Of a DNA stretch of 64,000 nt, positions 53,201 through 61,669 are shown one piece after another. Each line of letters opens with the position of its first letter. The stretch's first letter is position 1. The translations under genes and the position numbers were made by a program. The notes beneath the pieces are model-generated. The model did no database searches. It saw nothing but the letters and a program-made list of their open reading frames with translations, and was not told the DNA's origin. The DNA is from Variovorax sp. Sphag1AA (lineage in GTDB: Bacteria > Pseudomonadota > Gammaproteobacteria > Burkholderiales > Burkholderiaceae_C). The stretch spans positions 372,001-436,000 of the forward strand of contig NZ_JACHYC010000004.1 of assembly GCF_014192575.1 (NCBI RefSeq), in the 5' to 3' direction.

Positions 53201-56200
53201 CTCAAGGCAATGGACCTTCGGTTCCTCTCGTGCCCGATCATGGTCGGCCACTACGAGAACGACTCGATGGCCGGCACCGAGGCGCTGATCGACACCGAGC
53301 TCATGGACGGCCAGCTTGCCCAGCGCCGTGCGCTCGACCTCTACGCGGGCCCGCTCGGTACCGCCGCAGTGGTATTGCGCAAGCCCAGCGCGATCGAACG
53401 CCGGCGCGGCGTGCTCACCGGTGCGGTGGTCACCGGCCTCGGCAGCTACGAAGGCAGCCTGAGCCAGGACGCGCTGATGATCGCGGTGCGCGCCGGGGTG
53501 CTGCGCTATCTGCTGCAAGTCGTCGATGTGATGGGCCGCGAAGACCGCGAGGTGCCGCTCGCGACGCTGCTGCTGGGCTACAACTCGTCGGCCAACCTGA
53601 CGATTGCGGGTTCGGTCGAGGCGGTGGTCCGCGGCGTCGTGGATGCCAACGAGAAGTTCAGGCGCACCACTGGGCTCTCGGTGCGCGTTTCGCAACTGGA
53701 TATCGTCGAGCTCTATCTGGACACCGCCATCACCGCGGTCTACGAGCTTCGCCAGCTGACATCGCGCCTGCAGACGGCTGCAGCGGCGAAGGACACCTTG
53801 CTCGCCTGCAACCCCGAATTGGCTCAGGGCACCGGGCTGCGCCAGCGCCTGTTCGACGCACGCGGCGCAACCTATTGGCCGCGCCTGATCGTCACCGATG
53901 CCGACGACCAGGCTGCCGTCACGCCTAGCCCCGACGGGGCGACGCGGCTCGCCGACAAGCTGCGCTTTCTCTACGTTGGCCAGCGCGCCCGGGCCGAAAC
54001 GGTGGTCCAGCAGCGCCAGCCGAGCCTGATCGAGACGCTGGTGCGCCAGCAGATCAGCCAAACGCAATGGAACGCCGACTTCGGCCGGATGCTGTTCCAG
54101 CTCATCGTGCCGCCGGACTTCAAGGATGCGGCGCGGCAGCTGCAGCGCATCGTGCTGGTGGTCGACGGTGCCACCGCCAACCTGCCCTGGGAGCTGATGC
54201 TGACCGATCCGCTCTTCGCTCCCGAGGCGCAGACGGATGGCCCGCTCGTGCCGCTGGCGCTGTGCGCGCCGGTGGTGCGGCAGCTTTCATCGTCCGCTTA
54301 CCGCCGCGACGTGCGGCAGAGCTTGGCGCGCAGTGCCTATGTGGTCGGCAATCCTTCGGTGCAGGGCTTCGGGGCGGCGTTTCCCGATCCCGCCAATCCG
54401 CAGGGCAAGGATCCGGACTCGCTCGCCGGCGCCGAGGTAGAGGCAACCGCAGTCGCGAGCCTGCTGATGAGCATGGGCTACGAAGTGAGCCGCGCCATCG
54501 GCGCCGACAACCTTGCCTCCGACGTGCTCGCGAAGCTCTATCGCAAGCCCTATCGCATCCTGCACATCTCCGCGCATGGCGTGTTCGACCAGAAGCATGT
54601 GGACGGGCTGCGCCGCAGCGGCGTCGTGCTGTCAGGCGGATTGCTCATCACGGCGGCCGAGATCGAGGCGATGGAATCGGTGCCGGAGTTGGTCTTCCTC
54701 AACTGCTGTCACCTCGGCCAGATCGACCCGGGCGGTGCGGCCGGGCCGACCGTGCGCGACGGCAACAAGCTGGCAGGCAGCGTCGCGCGCGAACTGATGG
54801 CCATCGGGGTCCGCTGTGTGGTCGTCGCGGGCTGGGCGGTCGACGACAAGCTGGCGCAGCAGTTCGGCGAGGTGTTCTACCAATCGCTGCTGCAGAACCG
54901 TCGCCCCTTCGGTGAAGCCGTGTTCGAGGCGCGACAGGCCCTGTGGGCCGCGCGGCCCGACAACGTGACGTGGGGCGCATTCCAGGCTTACGGCGACCCG
55001 CTCTGGCTTGCGGAGCCGGCCGACGCCACCTCTGGCAGCGCCAAGGGCCATGCACCCTTCGTGTCGATCGACGAAATGCTCGACGAGCTTGCGCGCGCCC
55101 GCGTCGAGGTTGCGCGCCGCCCCGACCGCGCGCTGGAGAGCGAACGACAGGCGCGCATCCAGGCGATCGAAGATGCGCGCGACCGGCGCTGCCCGCCGCC
55201 TTGGCTGCGGCTGCCGCTGCTGCAATCCGCGCTCGGCGCCATCTGGCGCGATCTCGGCTGCCCCGATCGGGCCTACAGCGCGTTCCTCGCCGCGACGCAG
55301 TCCGTGGACCTGCAGGGTCGCGTGCCTATCCGCGATATCGAGCAACTCGCGGCCGTCGAGGTCGAGCTGGGCTTCGCGCGCGCGGAACGCGACATCGAGC
55401 GCATCCACGCCGAACAGCAGGCGGGTCGCAAGTACCCGCCCCGGCCGATGCCCAAGGGCCTGCCGCTGATCGATCACGGCATCGGGCGGCTGCGCGCGCT
55501 CGACCGCCTCGTGGCGGGCGGCCCCCTCTGCCGCGCCAATGCCGATCGCTACGCGCTGCTCGGCGAGGCCTGCGAGCGCAAGGCGGTCGTTTTCGCGCTG
55601 CACCTGCTGCGCGTCAAAGGCACCGCCGCACAACGCAATCGATGGCGCGGTGCGATGGCCAATGCCGTGCAGGCCGGGCTGCAGGCCTATGCGCGCGCCG
55701 AAGGCATCGCGGGCGATGACAGCTTCCGCCCCTGCGAGGCATTGCGCGCGCTCGCGCTGGAGATGGCGCTGGACGGATGGGATGCTCCTGAGGCGATGTC
55801 GAACGGCGTGGCGCTCGCGCGGCAATGCGGACAGCTCATCTCCAGGGCCACTGCGCACGACGGTGACCCGTGGGACGTAGTTGCAAGCCCCGAAGCCTTG
55901 CTGGTGGAAAAGCTGCGCGATGGAAGCCTTGCGGCGCCGGACGACGCCGGCGACGCCGCACTCGCATCGGTGCTGGAGGCCTATCGCGATGCGCTCGCGA
56001 ACCTCGGCCCGCAGGTACGCCGCATCGACACGACGATGGTCCACCTCGACATGCTGTCGATCCTGTTCGACGCCCGCTTTCTCACGGGCGCCGGCGATGC
56101 CTGCCGGCACATGGCCGACCGGCTCGTCGCGCTCATCCAGCAACTGCGGCCGGCGCGCACGGTACGCGCGGACCGGCCGAAGACGCCGCTCGCAGGCTGA
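50258..56200 (+). CDS. Giant CHAT-domain protein with two alpha/beta-hydrolase modules
   Basis: This is a single uninterrupted 1980-residue reading frame. Residues 1-225 are a region I cannot assign. Hydrolase module 1 (about 230-545) has FIHGTASS and the nucleophile Ser304 in VTHSRGG. Hydrolase module 2 (about 575-900) looks LCAT/PGAP1-like, with VVVLPGVMGTYLD and Ser682 in LLAHSMGG. A mixed region follows (about 900-1285). The CHAT module (about 1290-1590) has GATANLPWELM, His1440 in HISAHG and Cys1484 in FLNCCHLG. The C-terminal 390 residues look alpha-helical and TPR-like. CHAT modules are caspase-related proteases. There is no signal peptide or evident membrane segment. It follows the metacaspase gene by 22 nt with a GAGGAGAG site. 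The activity is not established; lipase or esterase activity gated by proteolysis is an inference. Confidence 0.9.
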   Translation: MAPPIVLKLTGRENTKPEVPALLRSSTRSVGRPAPEDDFLPDGLLTPKSSVELGTTARGAADATPSELAAADDEVLVIDLADGGTLVTSPARLRDALLRNRPDLVDDEGRVLFDRLNAESAMPHRGVFSDAMGSLVTRVVSVAVGRDSLTDAAQALVADLPKDKGGKGKQVAIADTGVSWLATKALMKAIEDRLSRPAGHLYRWTDGGGKLEGGAPDDVASMIGADGKARPALVFIHGTASSTLGSFADLQRSDRGLWARLESRFPGGIYGFEHRTLSESPIDNALQLATALPKGARISLVTHSRGGIVGDLMCLLDIDRHIDSYSFAFPGVGDAQGREGEVRKELDRAHAEHRDQLRNLFAMLRDKAPVIERYVRVASPSQGTKLASGNFDVFLSGLLTLIGRVPFFFGNPLYSAFKRVVIEIARNRTNPHLVPGIEAMLPDSPMAALLRDGTVQPDIRMGLIAGDIQGSNLLMRMGMLLTDFLLFENTDNDLVVDTASMLAGVAVKAKARVMFDRASDVSHFSYFGNLESRSAMRDWLVLDRPDDVAAFRVMPPQFTSLDAAGIGASRDAAGVERPIVVVLPGVMGTYLDADGKRVWLNPLSLAGGGLSDIAFGADKVTTGGLFGKTYSAICEHLAGSHRVVPFPYDWRQPLDVLGERLGTFLDLLLKQTTQPIRLLAHSMGGLVVRACIYRRREVMDRLMARDGARLVMAGTPHQGSHSMVENLLGKGDALRTLARLDIGHDMQQVLDIVSGFRGALQLLPRPGFVDTFEGQPDGGEPQEYWRPEGWKALKAVNTDLWFGDQRCGQPDAETLASAGWLWAEDAKAGSDGTPTMPDAYRTKSVYVFGVAPNTPCGVRVETRSGSPRLRMVSTARGDGTVTWDSGRIGGIGSFYYLPAVHGDLLSTASAFAAFGELLVTGATGALDRTPPTTRAAAPDRPVSYDPGPPNAVDDANLAAAVIGGTPDNRIATRAKLRLEVNLKAMDLRFLSCPIMVGHYENDSMAGTEALIDTELMDGQLAQRRALDLYAGPLGTAAVVLRKPSAIERRRGVLTGAVVTGLGSYEGSLSQDALMIAVRAGVLRYLLQVVDVMGREDREVPLATLLLGYNSSANLTIAGSVEAVVRGVVDANEKFRRTTGLSVRVSQLDIVELYLDTAITAVYELRQLTSRLQTAAAAKDTLLACNPELAQGTGLRQRLFDARGATYWPRLIVTDADDQAAVTPSPDGATRLADKLRFLYVGQRARAETVVQQRQPSLIETLVRQQISQTQWNADFGRMLFQLIVPPDFKDAARQLQRIVLVVDGATANLPWELMLTDPLFAPEAQTDGPLVPLALCAPVVRQLSSSAYRRDVRQSLARSAYVVGNPSVQGFGAAFPDPANPQGKDPDSLAGAEVEATAVASLLMSMGYEVSRAIGADNLASDVLAKLYRKPYRILHISAHGVFDQKHVDGLRRSGVVLSGGLLITAAEIEAMESVPELVFLNCCHLGQIDPGGAAGPTVRDGNKLAGSVARELMAIGVRCVVVAGWAVDDKLAQQFGEVFYQSLLQNRRPFGEAVFEARQALWAARPDNVTWGAFQAYGDPLWLAEPADATSGSAKGHAPFVSIDEMLDELARARVEVARRPDRALESERQARIQAIEDARDRRCPPPWLRLPLLQSALGAIWRDLGCPDRAYSAFLAATQSVDLQGRVPIRDIEQLAAVEVELGFARAERDIERIHAEQQAGRKYPPRPMPKGLPLIDHGIGRLRALDRLVAGGPLCRANADRYALLGEACERKAVVFALHLLRVKGTAAQRNRWRGAMANAVQAGLQAYARAEGIAGDDSFRPCEALRALALEMALDGWDAPEAMSNGVALARQCGQLISRATAHDGDPWDVVASPEALLVEKLRDGSLAAPDDAGDAALASVLEAYRDALANLGPQVRRIDTTMVHLDMLSILFDARFLTGAGDACRHMADRLVALIQQLRPARTVRADRPKTPLAG

Positions 56201-56224
56201 GCCGCCGGCGACGCGCCCGCGCGG

Positions 56225-56587
56225 TCAATGCGCCGGGCGATTCAGCCAGCCGCTGTACTCCTTGTCGGTCACGAGCGTCCAGAGCGCCAGCGCCACGATC
56301 ACCGCGCCGGTGATCACTGCGGTCAGCATCGCCTGGCGATGCATGCCGAAGCCAATCACCCACGGGGAGATGACCAGCCATGCGCCAAGTGCGCACTCGG
56401 TCCATTCTTCCCAGGCGCGCGGAACGATCATCGCGCCCAGCGCCGCGGCCACCAGCGCCACGCCGACGAGCACCGCGTTCGCGGTCGGCGACGGGATCTC
56501 CTGGTAGCCCACGAGCCAGGGTGAAATCGCCAGCCACACGCCCAGCAAAGCATTCACCACGTCCTGCCAGTGCTTGAGTTGCTTCAT
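56225..56587 (-). CDS. SPW-repeat membrane protein
   Basis: This 120-residue integral membrane protein has about four hydrophobic segments and two copies of the SPW motif: VWLAISPWLVGY near residue 20 and AWLVISPWVIGF near residue 75. The family has no established function. It is convergent with the CHAT gene, 24 bases from its stop. The ATG at 56587 follows AGGAGGTG. Confidence 0.9.
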   Translation of the reverse strand: MKQLKHWQDVVNALLGVWLAISPWLVGYQEIPSPTANAVLVGVALVAAALGAMIVPRAWEEWTECALGAWLVISPWVIGFGMHRQAMLTAVITGAVIVALALWTLVTDKEYSGWLNRPAH

Positions 56588-56644
56588 CGCACACCTCCTG
56601 CCGGCACGGAAAGCGCCGCCGGCAAGCGGTTGGATCAGTTCGGA

Positions 56645-57148
56645 TCAGCCGTGTTCCTTGGCCGCGACGATGCGGCGCTCGAACCAGTCGTCCAGCATCC
56701 GGCGCTCGTAGATGAAGCGGTCGCTGCCTGAATTGCGCCTGGCGATCACCAGGTAGTTCATGTCGCTGATGCGCTCCCGGCCACTCGCGATCAACTGTCC
56801 GTCATGGCTCAGCCTGTAGCCCAATTCCATGCGCGGCCAGGTGACATCGGTCAGGACGCGAACGTCGGAACCCCCTCGCCGCAGCGGATTGAAATCGCCC
56901 GCCAGGTCGATGTCGAGCACCTCGATGCGCAGAGCGTCGCCAGGGCCCAGATACCGGTCAGCCAGACGCTGCAGGTGTTGCTGTACGTCGCGCAGCACCT
57001 CTGCGCGATCGCGATCGCTGGGGAAGGAGCGCGAATACGCCGCATCGCGGAAGTTCTCGGGGTTGACGAAAACGACAGTCAGGTCTGCCGCGCTCGCCAT
57101 CGAGGCAGTCGTGGCAAGCATCATCGAAAGCGCCCAGGATCGAATCAT
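56645..57148 (-). CDS. DUF3016 exported protein
   Basis: This 167-residue protein has a Sec signal (MIRSWALSMMLATTASMASAA) followed by DLTVVFVNPENFRDAAYS, LRDVQQHLQRLADRYL, VLDIDLAG and a conserved end (RFIYERRMLDDWFERRI). These fit DUF3016 proteins of unknown function, probably periplasmic. It starts at the ATG at 57148 with GAGGAG upstream. It is not obviously linked to its neighbours. Confidence 0.85.
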   Translation of the reverse strand: MIRSWALSMMLATTASMASAADLTVVFVNPENFRDAAYSRSFPSDRDRAEVLRDVQQHLQRLADRYLGPGDALRIEVLDIDLAGDFNPLRRGGSDVRVLTDVTWPRMELGYRLSHDGQLIASGRERISDMNYLVIARRNSGSDRFIYERRMLDDWFERRIVAAKEHG

Positions 57149-57290
57149 GACGATCTCCTCTCGGCAAACAGCCTCTCACCTCGCTACAGCGGGCGAGCAG
57201 ACCAGTTTGCAGGAACCGCGGCTGTGCGGCATCTCCAGGCGAGAACAAGACCACTGGGAACGATGGATTGGGCTCCAAGTCGGAGCCGCT

Positions 57291-58169
57291 TCACTCCTTG
57301 ACGGAGCCGGTCATCCCCGACACGTAGTACTCGACGAAGAACGAGTAGATGAAGGCCACCGGCAGCGAGCCGAGGAGCGCACCGGCCATCAGCGGGCCCC
57401 ACTGATAGACGTCGCCCTGCACCAGCTCGGTCACCACGCCCACGGGTAGCGTCTTGATTTCCGATGACGAGACGAAGGTCAGCGCATAGATGAACTCGTT
57501 CCACGACAGCGTGAAGGCGAAGATGCCCGCCGAGATCAGCCCCGGCACCGCGAGAGGCAGCACGATCTTGATGAGGATCTGCCAGCGACTCGCGCCGTCG
57601 ATGAGCGCGCATTCCTCCAGCTCCGCCGGGATGGAGCGGAAATAGCCCATCAGCAGCCAGGTGCAGAAGGGGATCAGGAAGGTCGGATAGGTCAGGATCA
57701 GCGCCCAGCGCGTGTCGAACATGCCGAGGTTGAACACCACGTTTGCGAGCGGGATGAACAGGATCGACGGTGGCACGAGGTAGGCCAGGAAGATCGCCAG
57801 ACCGGTCTGTCGGGAGCCCTTGAAGCGCAGTCGCTCGATCGCGTAGGCCGCGAACACCGAGCAAGCCAACGACGCGAAGGTGGACACCACCGACACCAGC
57901 AGCGTGTTCCACAGCCATTGCGGATACGCCGTCTCGAACAGCAGCTTGTAGAAGTGATTGATGGTCGGCGCGATCACCCAGAAAGGGTTGCCCTCGCGTG
58001 AAAGCAGCTCCGCCTCAGGCTTCACCGACGTGATCGCCATCCAGTAGAACGGAAACAGCAACACGATGAGGAACACCAGCAGCGGCAGGTAGACCGTGAC
58101 CACTTTGCGCGGCACGGACTCCAGGTAGCTCATGCCCACCACATCCATCTTTGCTTGATTGGCGCTCAT
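57291..58169 (-). CDS. Carbohydrate ABC transporter permease (MalG type)
   Basis: This 292-residue membrane protein has six hydrophobic segments and the EAA loop EECALIDGASRWQILIKIVLPLAVPGL of sugar ABC permeases. Its ATG at 58169 overlaps the stop of the other permease gene (ATGA). It is the last gene of the operon ATPase, binding protein, permease, permease. Confidence 0.94.
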   Translation of the reverse strand: MSANQAKMDVVGMSYLESVPRKVVTVYLPLLVFLIVLLFPFYWMAITSVKPEAELLSREGNPFWVIAPTINHFYKLLFETAYPQWLWNTLLVSVVSTFASLACSVFAAYAIERLRFKGSRQTGLAIFLAYLVPPSILFIPLANVVFNLGMFDTRWALILTYPTFLIPFCTWLLMGYFRSIPAELEECALIDGASRWQILIKIVLPLAVPGLISAGIFAFTLSWNEFIYALTFVSSSEIKTLPVGVVTELVQGDVYQWGPLMAGALLGSLPVAFIYSFFVEYYVSGMTGSVKE

Positions 58170-59074
58170 TTGTCGGAGCCCCCTTGTTGCCACGCGCGCC
58201 GCTGCAGGCCGAAGTAGCTGAACATGATGCAGGCGAGCAGGAAGGGCACCATCGCGATCGCGATGGCTGCGCCCTCACCCAACGCACCGCCCGAAATCGC
58301 GCGCTGAAACGACAGCGTTGCCATCAGGTGCGTCGCATTGAGCGGACCGCCGCGCGTGATGACGTAGATGAGTTGGAAGTCGGTGAAGGTGAACAACACC
58401 GAGAACGTCATCACCACCGCAATGATCGGCGTGAGCAGCGGCAGCGTGACGTGGCGAAACTGCTGCCACGGCGTCGCACCATCGATGGCGGAGGCTTCGT
58501 AGTACGACGGCGAGATCGTCTGCAGCCCGGCCAGCAGCGTGATCGCGACGAAGGGCACACCGCGCCATACATTGGCCGCGATCACTGCCATGCGCGCATT
58601 CCACGGGTCACCGAGGAAGTCGATGTAGTGGTCGATGAGCCCCATCTTGACCAGCGCCCAGCTGATGATCGAGAACTGCGAGTCGTAGATCCACCAGAAG
58701 GCGATCGCCGACAGTGCGGTCGGCACGATGTAGGGCAGCAGGATGACCGCGCGGAAAAAGGTCTTGAACCGGATGTTCTTGTTCAGCAGCACCGCGAGCC
58801 ACAGCCCGAGAAAGAACTTGAACACGCTCGCGACCGCCGTGTAGAAAAGCGTGTTGAACAGCGCCAGCCGCGTAACCGCGTCGTTCCAGAGAAAGACGTA
58901 GTTCTCCAGCCCGATCCACTCCCCGCCCCGGCCCACCTTGGTGTCGGTGAAGCCGAGCCAGGTGCCGAGGCCGAGCGGATAGGTGAGGAACAACAGCAGC
59001 AGCACCGCCGCCGGCAGCATGAATGCGAAGCCGAGGGCGTTGCGGCTGTTCTGGAAACGGGCGAGCAACGTCAT
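58166..59074 (-). CDS. Carbohydrate ABC transporter permease (MalF type)
   Basis: This 302-residue membrane protein has an N-terminal segment ALGFAFMLPAAVLLLLFLTYPLGLG and the EAA loop YYEASAIDGATPWQQFRHVTLPLLTP. I placed the start at the ATG at 59074; the frame is open upstream for 49 codons, but these overlap the binding-protein gene. It pairs with the downstream MalG-type permease. Confidence 0.93.
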   Translation of the reverse strand: MTLLARFQNSRNALGFAFMLPAAVLLLLFLTYPLGLGTWLGFTDTKVGRGGEWIGLENYVFLWNDAVTRLALFNTLFYTAVASVFKFFLGLWLAVLLNKNIRFKTFFRAVILLPYIVPTALSAIAFWWIYDSQFSIISWALVKMGLIDHYIDFLGDPWNARMAVIAANVWRGVPFVAITLLAGLQTISPSYYEASAIDGATPWQQFRHVTLPLLTPIIAVVMTFSVLFTFTDFQLIYVITRGGPLNATHLMATLSFQRAISGGALGEGAAIAIAMVPFLLACIMFSYFGLQRRAWQQGGSDK

Positions 59075-59102
59075 GGAATGCCGCTCGCCTGCGCGAACGC
59101 CC

Positions 59103-60431
59103 TCAGACTTTGTAATAGCGCTCTGCACGCTTCTGGGCCCGTTCTGCAGCTTCCTTCGGCGACTTCGAACCGCTCGCGGCCTCGGCCACCATGTTCGGGA
59201 TGATGAAGTCCGCCGCCGCACCGGCCGATGCGTAGCCGAGCTTGCCTTCGTAGCCCGCCGGGCGCAGGTTCTTGACCGAATCGCGGTATGGCGTGTTCTT
59301 CGGGTCCACCGTCCAGATCTCGTTGGCCTCGTAGGCGCGAAGCGGCTGCGCGACGTAGCCGCCCCCGCCCTTGAGCCAGTCGTCGAACTGCGGCCGTTCC
59401 ATCATGAAGCGCAGGAACTCCTTCGCCGCCTGCGGGTACTTGGTGTACTTCATGATCATCTGGTTGAAGAAGAGGTGCGACTCGGTCGGCACGCCCACCG
59501 GTCCCACCGGGAACACAGCATGGTTGATGTCGGAGGCCATCTCCTTGACCTTCGGGTCCTGCGAATTCTTGGCGGCGTAGTAGATCGAGATGCCGTTGTT
59601 GGTGACGCTGATCTGGCCGTCGAGGAAGGCCTTGTTGTTGTTCGGGTCCAGCCACGAGAGCGTGCCGGGGATGAAGTTCGCGTACAGCTCCTTGGCGTAT
59701 TCGAGCGCCTTGAGCGTCTCGGGGCTGTCGATCACCACCTTGTTGTTCTTGTCGACCAGCTTGCCGCCGAACGACCAGATCAGCCAGTTGGTCCAGGTGC
59801 TGTCGCCGGTTGCGTTGCCGAGCGCCATGCCGCCCGGCGTGCCCTTTTCCTTGAGCGCCTTGTAGAGCTTGAGGAAGTCGTCGTTGTTCTTCGGGAAGGT
59901 GTCGAAGCCAGCCGCCTTGACCATGCTTTCGCGGTAGACGATCAGCGATCCCGATGCGCCGAGCGGCAGGCCGATCCAGCGCTTGCCGTCGGGGCGCATG
60001 AACATCTCGGCCGCCGGATACCAGCCGCCGTACTTCTTGCCGAGGTACTCGGCGAGATCGGTCACGTCGAGCAGCTTGTCGGGATAGAGGTTTGCGTCGT
60101 CGTTGGTCGACAGGATGATGTCCGGACCCGCGCCGGTGTTAGCCGCCACAGCGGCCTTCGGGCGAACGTCCTCCCAACCTTCGTTGTCCACGCGCACTTC
60201 GACGCCGGTGGTCTCGCTGAACTTCTTGACGTTGGCCATGTAGGCATCGATGTCGCCCTGCACGAAGCGGCTCCAGCGCAGCACGCGCAGCTTGGCGCCC
60301 TTCTCGGGCTTGAAGGTCATCGACTGGGCATTGGCGAGCGGCGTGAAGATGGCTGTGCCGACGCCGAGCGAGGCGGCGGCCGCGAAGCCCGCCGAGCTCT
60401 TGAGAATCGTGCGGCGATTGAAGTCACTCAT
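59103..60431 (-). CDS. Sugar ABC transporter substrate-binding protein (Tat signal)
   Basis: This 442-residue extracellular solute-binding protein (family 1) has a Tat-like signal (MSDFNRRTILKSSAGFAAAASLGVG). Its core contains LRVLRWSRFVQGDIDAYMANVKKFSETTGVEVRVD, GPDIILSTNDDANLYPDKLLDVTDLAEYL and MALGNATGDSTWTNWLIWSFGGKLVD. It is unusual for sugar-binding proteins to use Tat, but it is seen in this group. The ligand is probably a sugar or sugar acid, given the divergent catabolic genes. Confidence 0.92.
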   Translation of the reverse strand: MSDFNRRTILKSSAGFAAAASLGVGTAIFTPLANAQSMTFKPEKGAKLRVLRWSRFVQGDIDAYMANVKKFSETTGVEVRVDNEGWEDVRPKAAVAANTGAGPDIILSTNDDANLYPDKLLDVTDLAEYLGKKYGGWYPAAEMFMRPDGKRWIGLPLGASGSLIVYRESMVKAAGFDTFPKNNDDFLKLYKALKEKGTPGGMALGNATGDSTWTNWLIWSFGGKLVDKNNKVVIDSPETLKALEYAKELYANFIPGTLSWLDPNNNKAFLDGQISVTNNGISIYYAAKNSQDPKVKEMASDINHAVFPVGPVGVPTESHLFFNQMIMKYTKYPQAAKEFLRFMMERPQFDDWLKGGGGYVAQPLRAYEANEIWTVDPKNTPYRDSVKNLRPAGYEGKLGYASAGAAADFIIPNMVAEAASGSKSPKEAAERAQKRAERYYKV

Positions 60432-60470
60432 TCTTTGTCTCCTGATGTTGAAAGGGCCAAAAAAAGAACC

Positions 60471-61544
60471 TCAAGCCACCAGCCTCTGGCCGGTGCCTGC
60501 GTCGAATAGATGCGCGCGCTGAAGATCGGGTTGCAGGTGGATGGTGGTGCCGGGCGCGAAGTCGTGGCGCTCGCGGAACACGGCTGAAATCTCGGTGCCT
60601 TCGTGTCGGCAGGCGACGAAGGTGTCCATGCCTGTCGGCTCCATCACCACGACGCGCGACGGAATGCCGCCGCCGTTCGCGAGGCTCAGGTGCTCGGGCC
60701 GCGTGCCGTAGACGACCGGCTGGCCGTCGACGCCGCCCGCGTGCGTCGGCGCGTCGAGCTTCGTGCCGTCCGCGAGTTCGACCATCGCCGTCCCGCCGTT
60801 GCGCCGCAGCGTGCCGGGCAGGAAGTTCATCGCAGGCGAGCCGATGAACCCAGCGACGAACTGGTTGGCCGGCCGGTCATAGAGCTCCAGCGGGCTGCCG
60901 GTCTGCTCGATGCGGCCATCGCGCATCACCACGATCTTGTCGCCCATGGTCATGGCTTCGATCTGGTCGTGCGTGACGTAGATCGAAGTGGTCTTGAGGC
61001 GCTGGTGCAATTCCTTGATCTCGCTGCGCATCGCCACGCGCAGCTTGGCGTCGAGGTTGGACAGCGGCTCGTCGAAGAGAAACACCTGCGGATCGCGCAC
61101 GATCGCGCGCCCCATTGCGACCCGCTGGCGCTGCCCGCCGGAGAGTTGCCGCGGATAGCGGTCGAGCAACGGCGTGAGCGCGAGGATCTCGGCGGCGCGG
61201 CCGACCTTCTGCTCGATGGTGGCCTTGTCGATCTTCGCCAGCGCGAGCGCGAACGCCATGTTGTCGCGCACCGTCATGTGCGGATAGAGCGCGTAGTTCT
61301 GGAACACCATCGCGATGTCGCGCTCTTTCGGCGGGAGGTCGTTCACGCGACGGTCACCGATCCGGATCTCGCCGCTGTTGATCTCCTCGAGCCCCGCGAT
61401 CATGCGCAGCAGGGTCGACTTGCCGCAACCCGATGGCCCTACGAGGACGGTGAAGGAGCCGTCCCGGATGTCGATGTCCACGCCATGAAGGATGGGGACA
61501 TCACCGAAGTTCTTCTTGACTGCCTGGATCGTGACACTTGCCAT
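60471..61544 (-). CDS. Sugar ABC transporter ATPase (UgpC/MalK type)
   Basis: This 357-residue ATPase has Walker [19 protein letters not shown], signature [15 protein letters not shown], Walker [16 protein letters not shown] and switch His in [16 protein letters not shown]-terminal TOBE/OB regulatory domain holds [10 protein letters not shown]. The start is the ATG at 61544 ([16 protein letters not shown]). It is the first gene of the operon, 128 bp from the divergent regulator. Confidence 0.94.
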   Translation of the reverse strand: MASVTIQAVKKNFGDVPILHGVDIDIRDGSFTVLVGPSGCGKSTLLRMIAGLEEINSGEIRIGDRRVNDLPPKERDIAMVFQNYALYPHMTVRDNMAFALALAKIDKATIEQKVGRAAEILALTPLLDRYPRQLSGGQRQRVAMGRAIVRDPQVFLFDEPLSNLDAKLRVAMRSEIKELHQRLKTTSIYVTHDQIEAMTMGDKIVVMRDGRIEQTGSPLELYDRPANQFVAGFIGSPAMNFLPGTLRRNGGTAMVELADGTKLDAPTHAGGVDGQPVVYGTRPEHLSLANGGGIPSRVVVMEPTGMDTFVACRHEGTEISAVFRERHDFAPGTTIHLQPDLQRAHLFDAGTGQRLVA

Positions 61545-61669
61545 GCACTGGAGCCTTGAAAGTAACGCGGAACAGCGAAGGTTGAAACCGCTTTCGCAAC
61601 CGCGCAGTATTGGCATCGCGAAAGGCTCGCGCATCAGGGCAAACCGGTACGCATTAACCCCCGGTCAAT

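Noticed and set aside
54632..56143. A 503-codon open frame antisense to the CHAT region
   Set aside because: It mirrors the coding region of the giant protein and has no start signal or domain.
56225..57148. SPW-repeat and DUF3016 genes as parts of the caspase/CHAT system
   Set aside because: They are on the opposite strand, are transcribed separately and belong to families found in many unrelated places.
57178..57197. Small inverted repeat CTCGC/GCGAG between the DUF3016 and permease genes
   Set aside because: The arms are five bases with no T-run, which is expected often by chance in GC-rich DNA.
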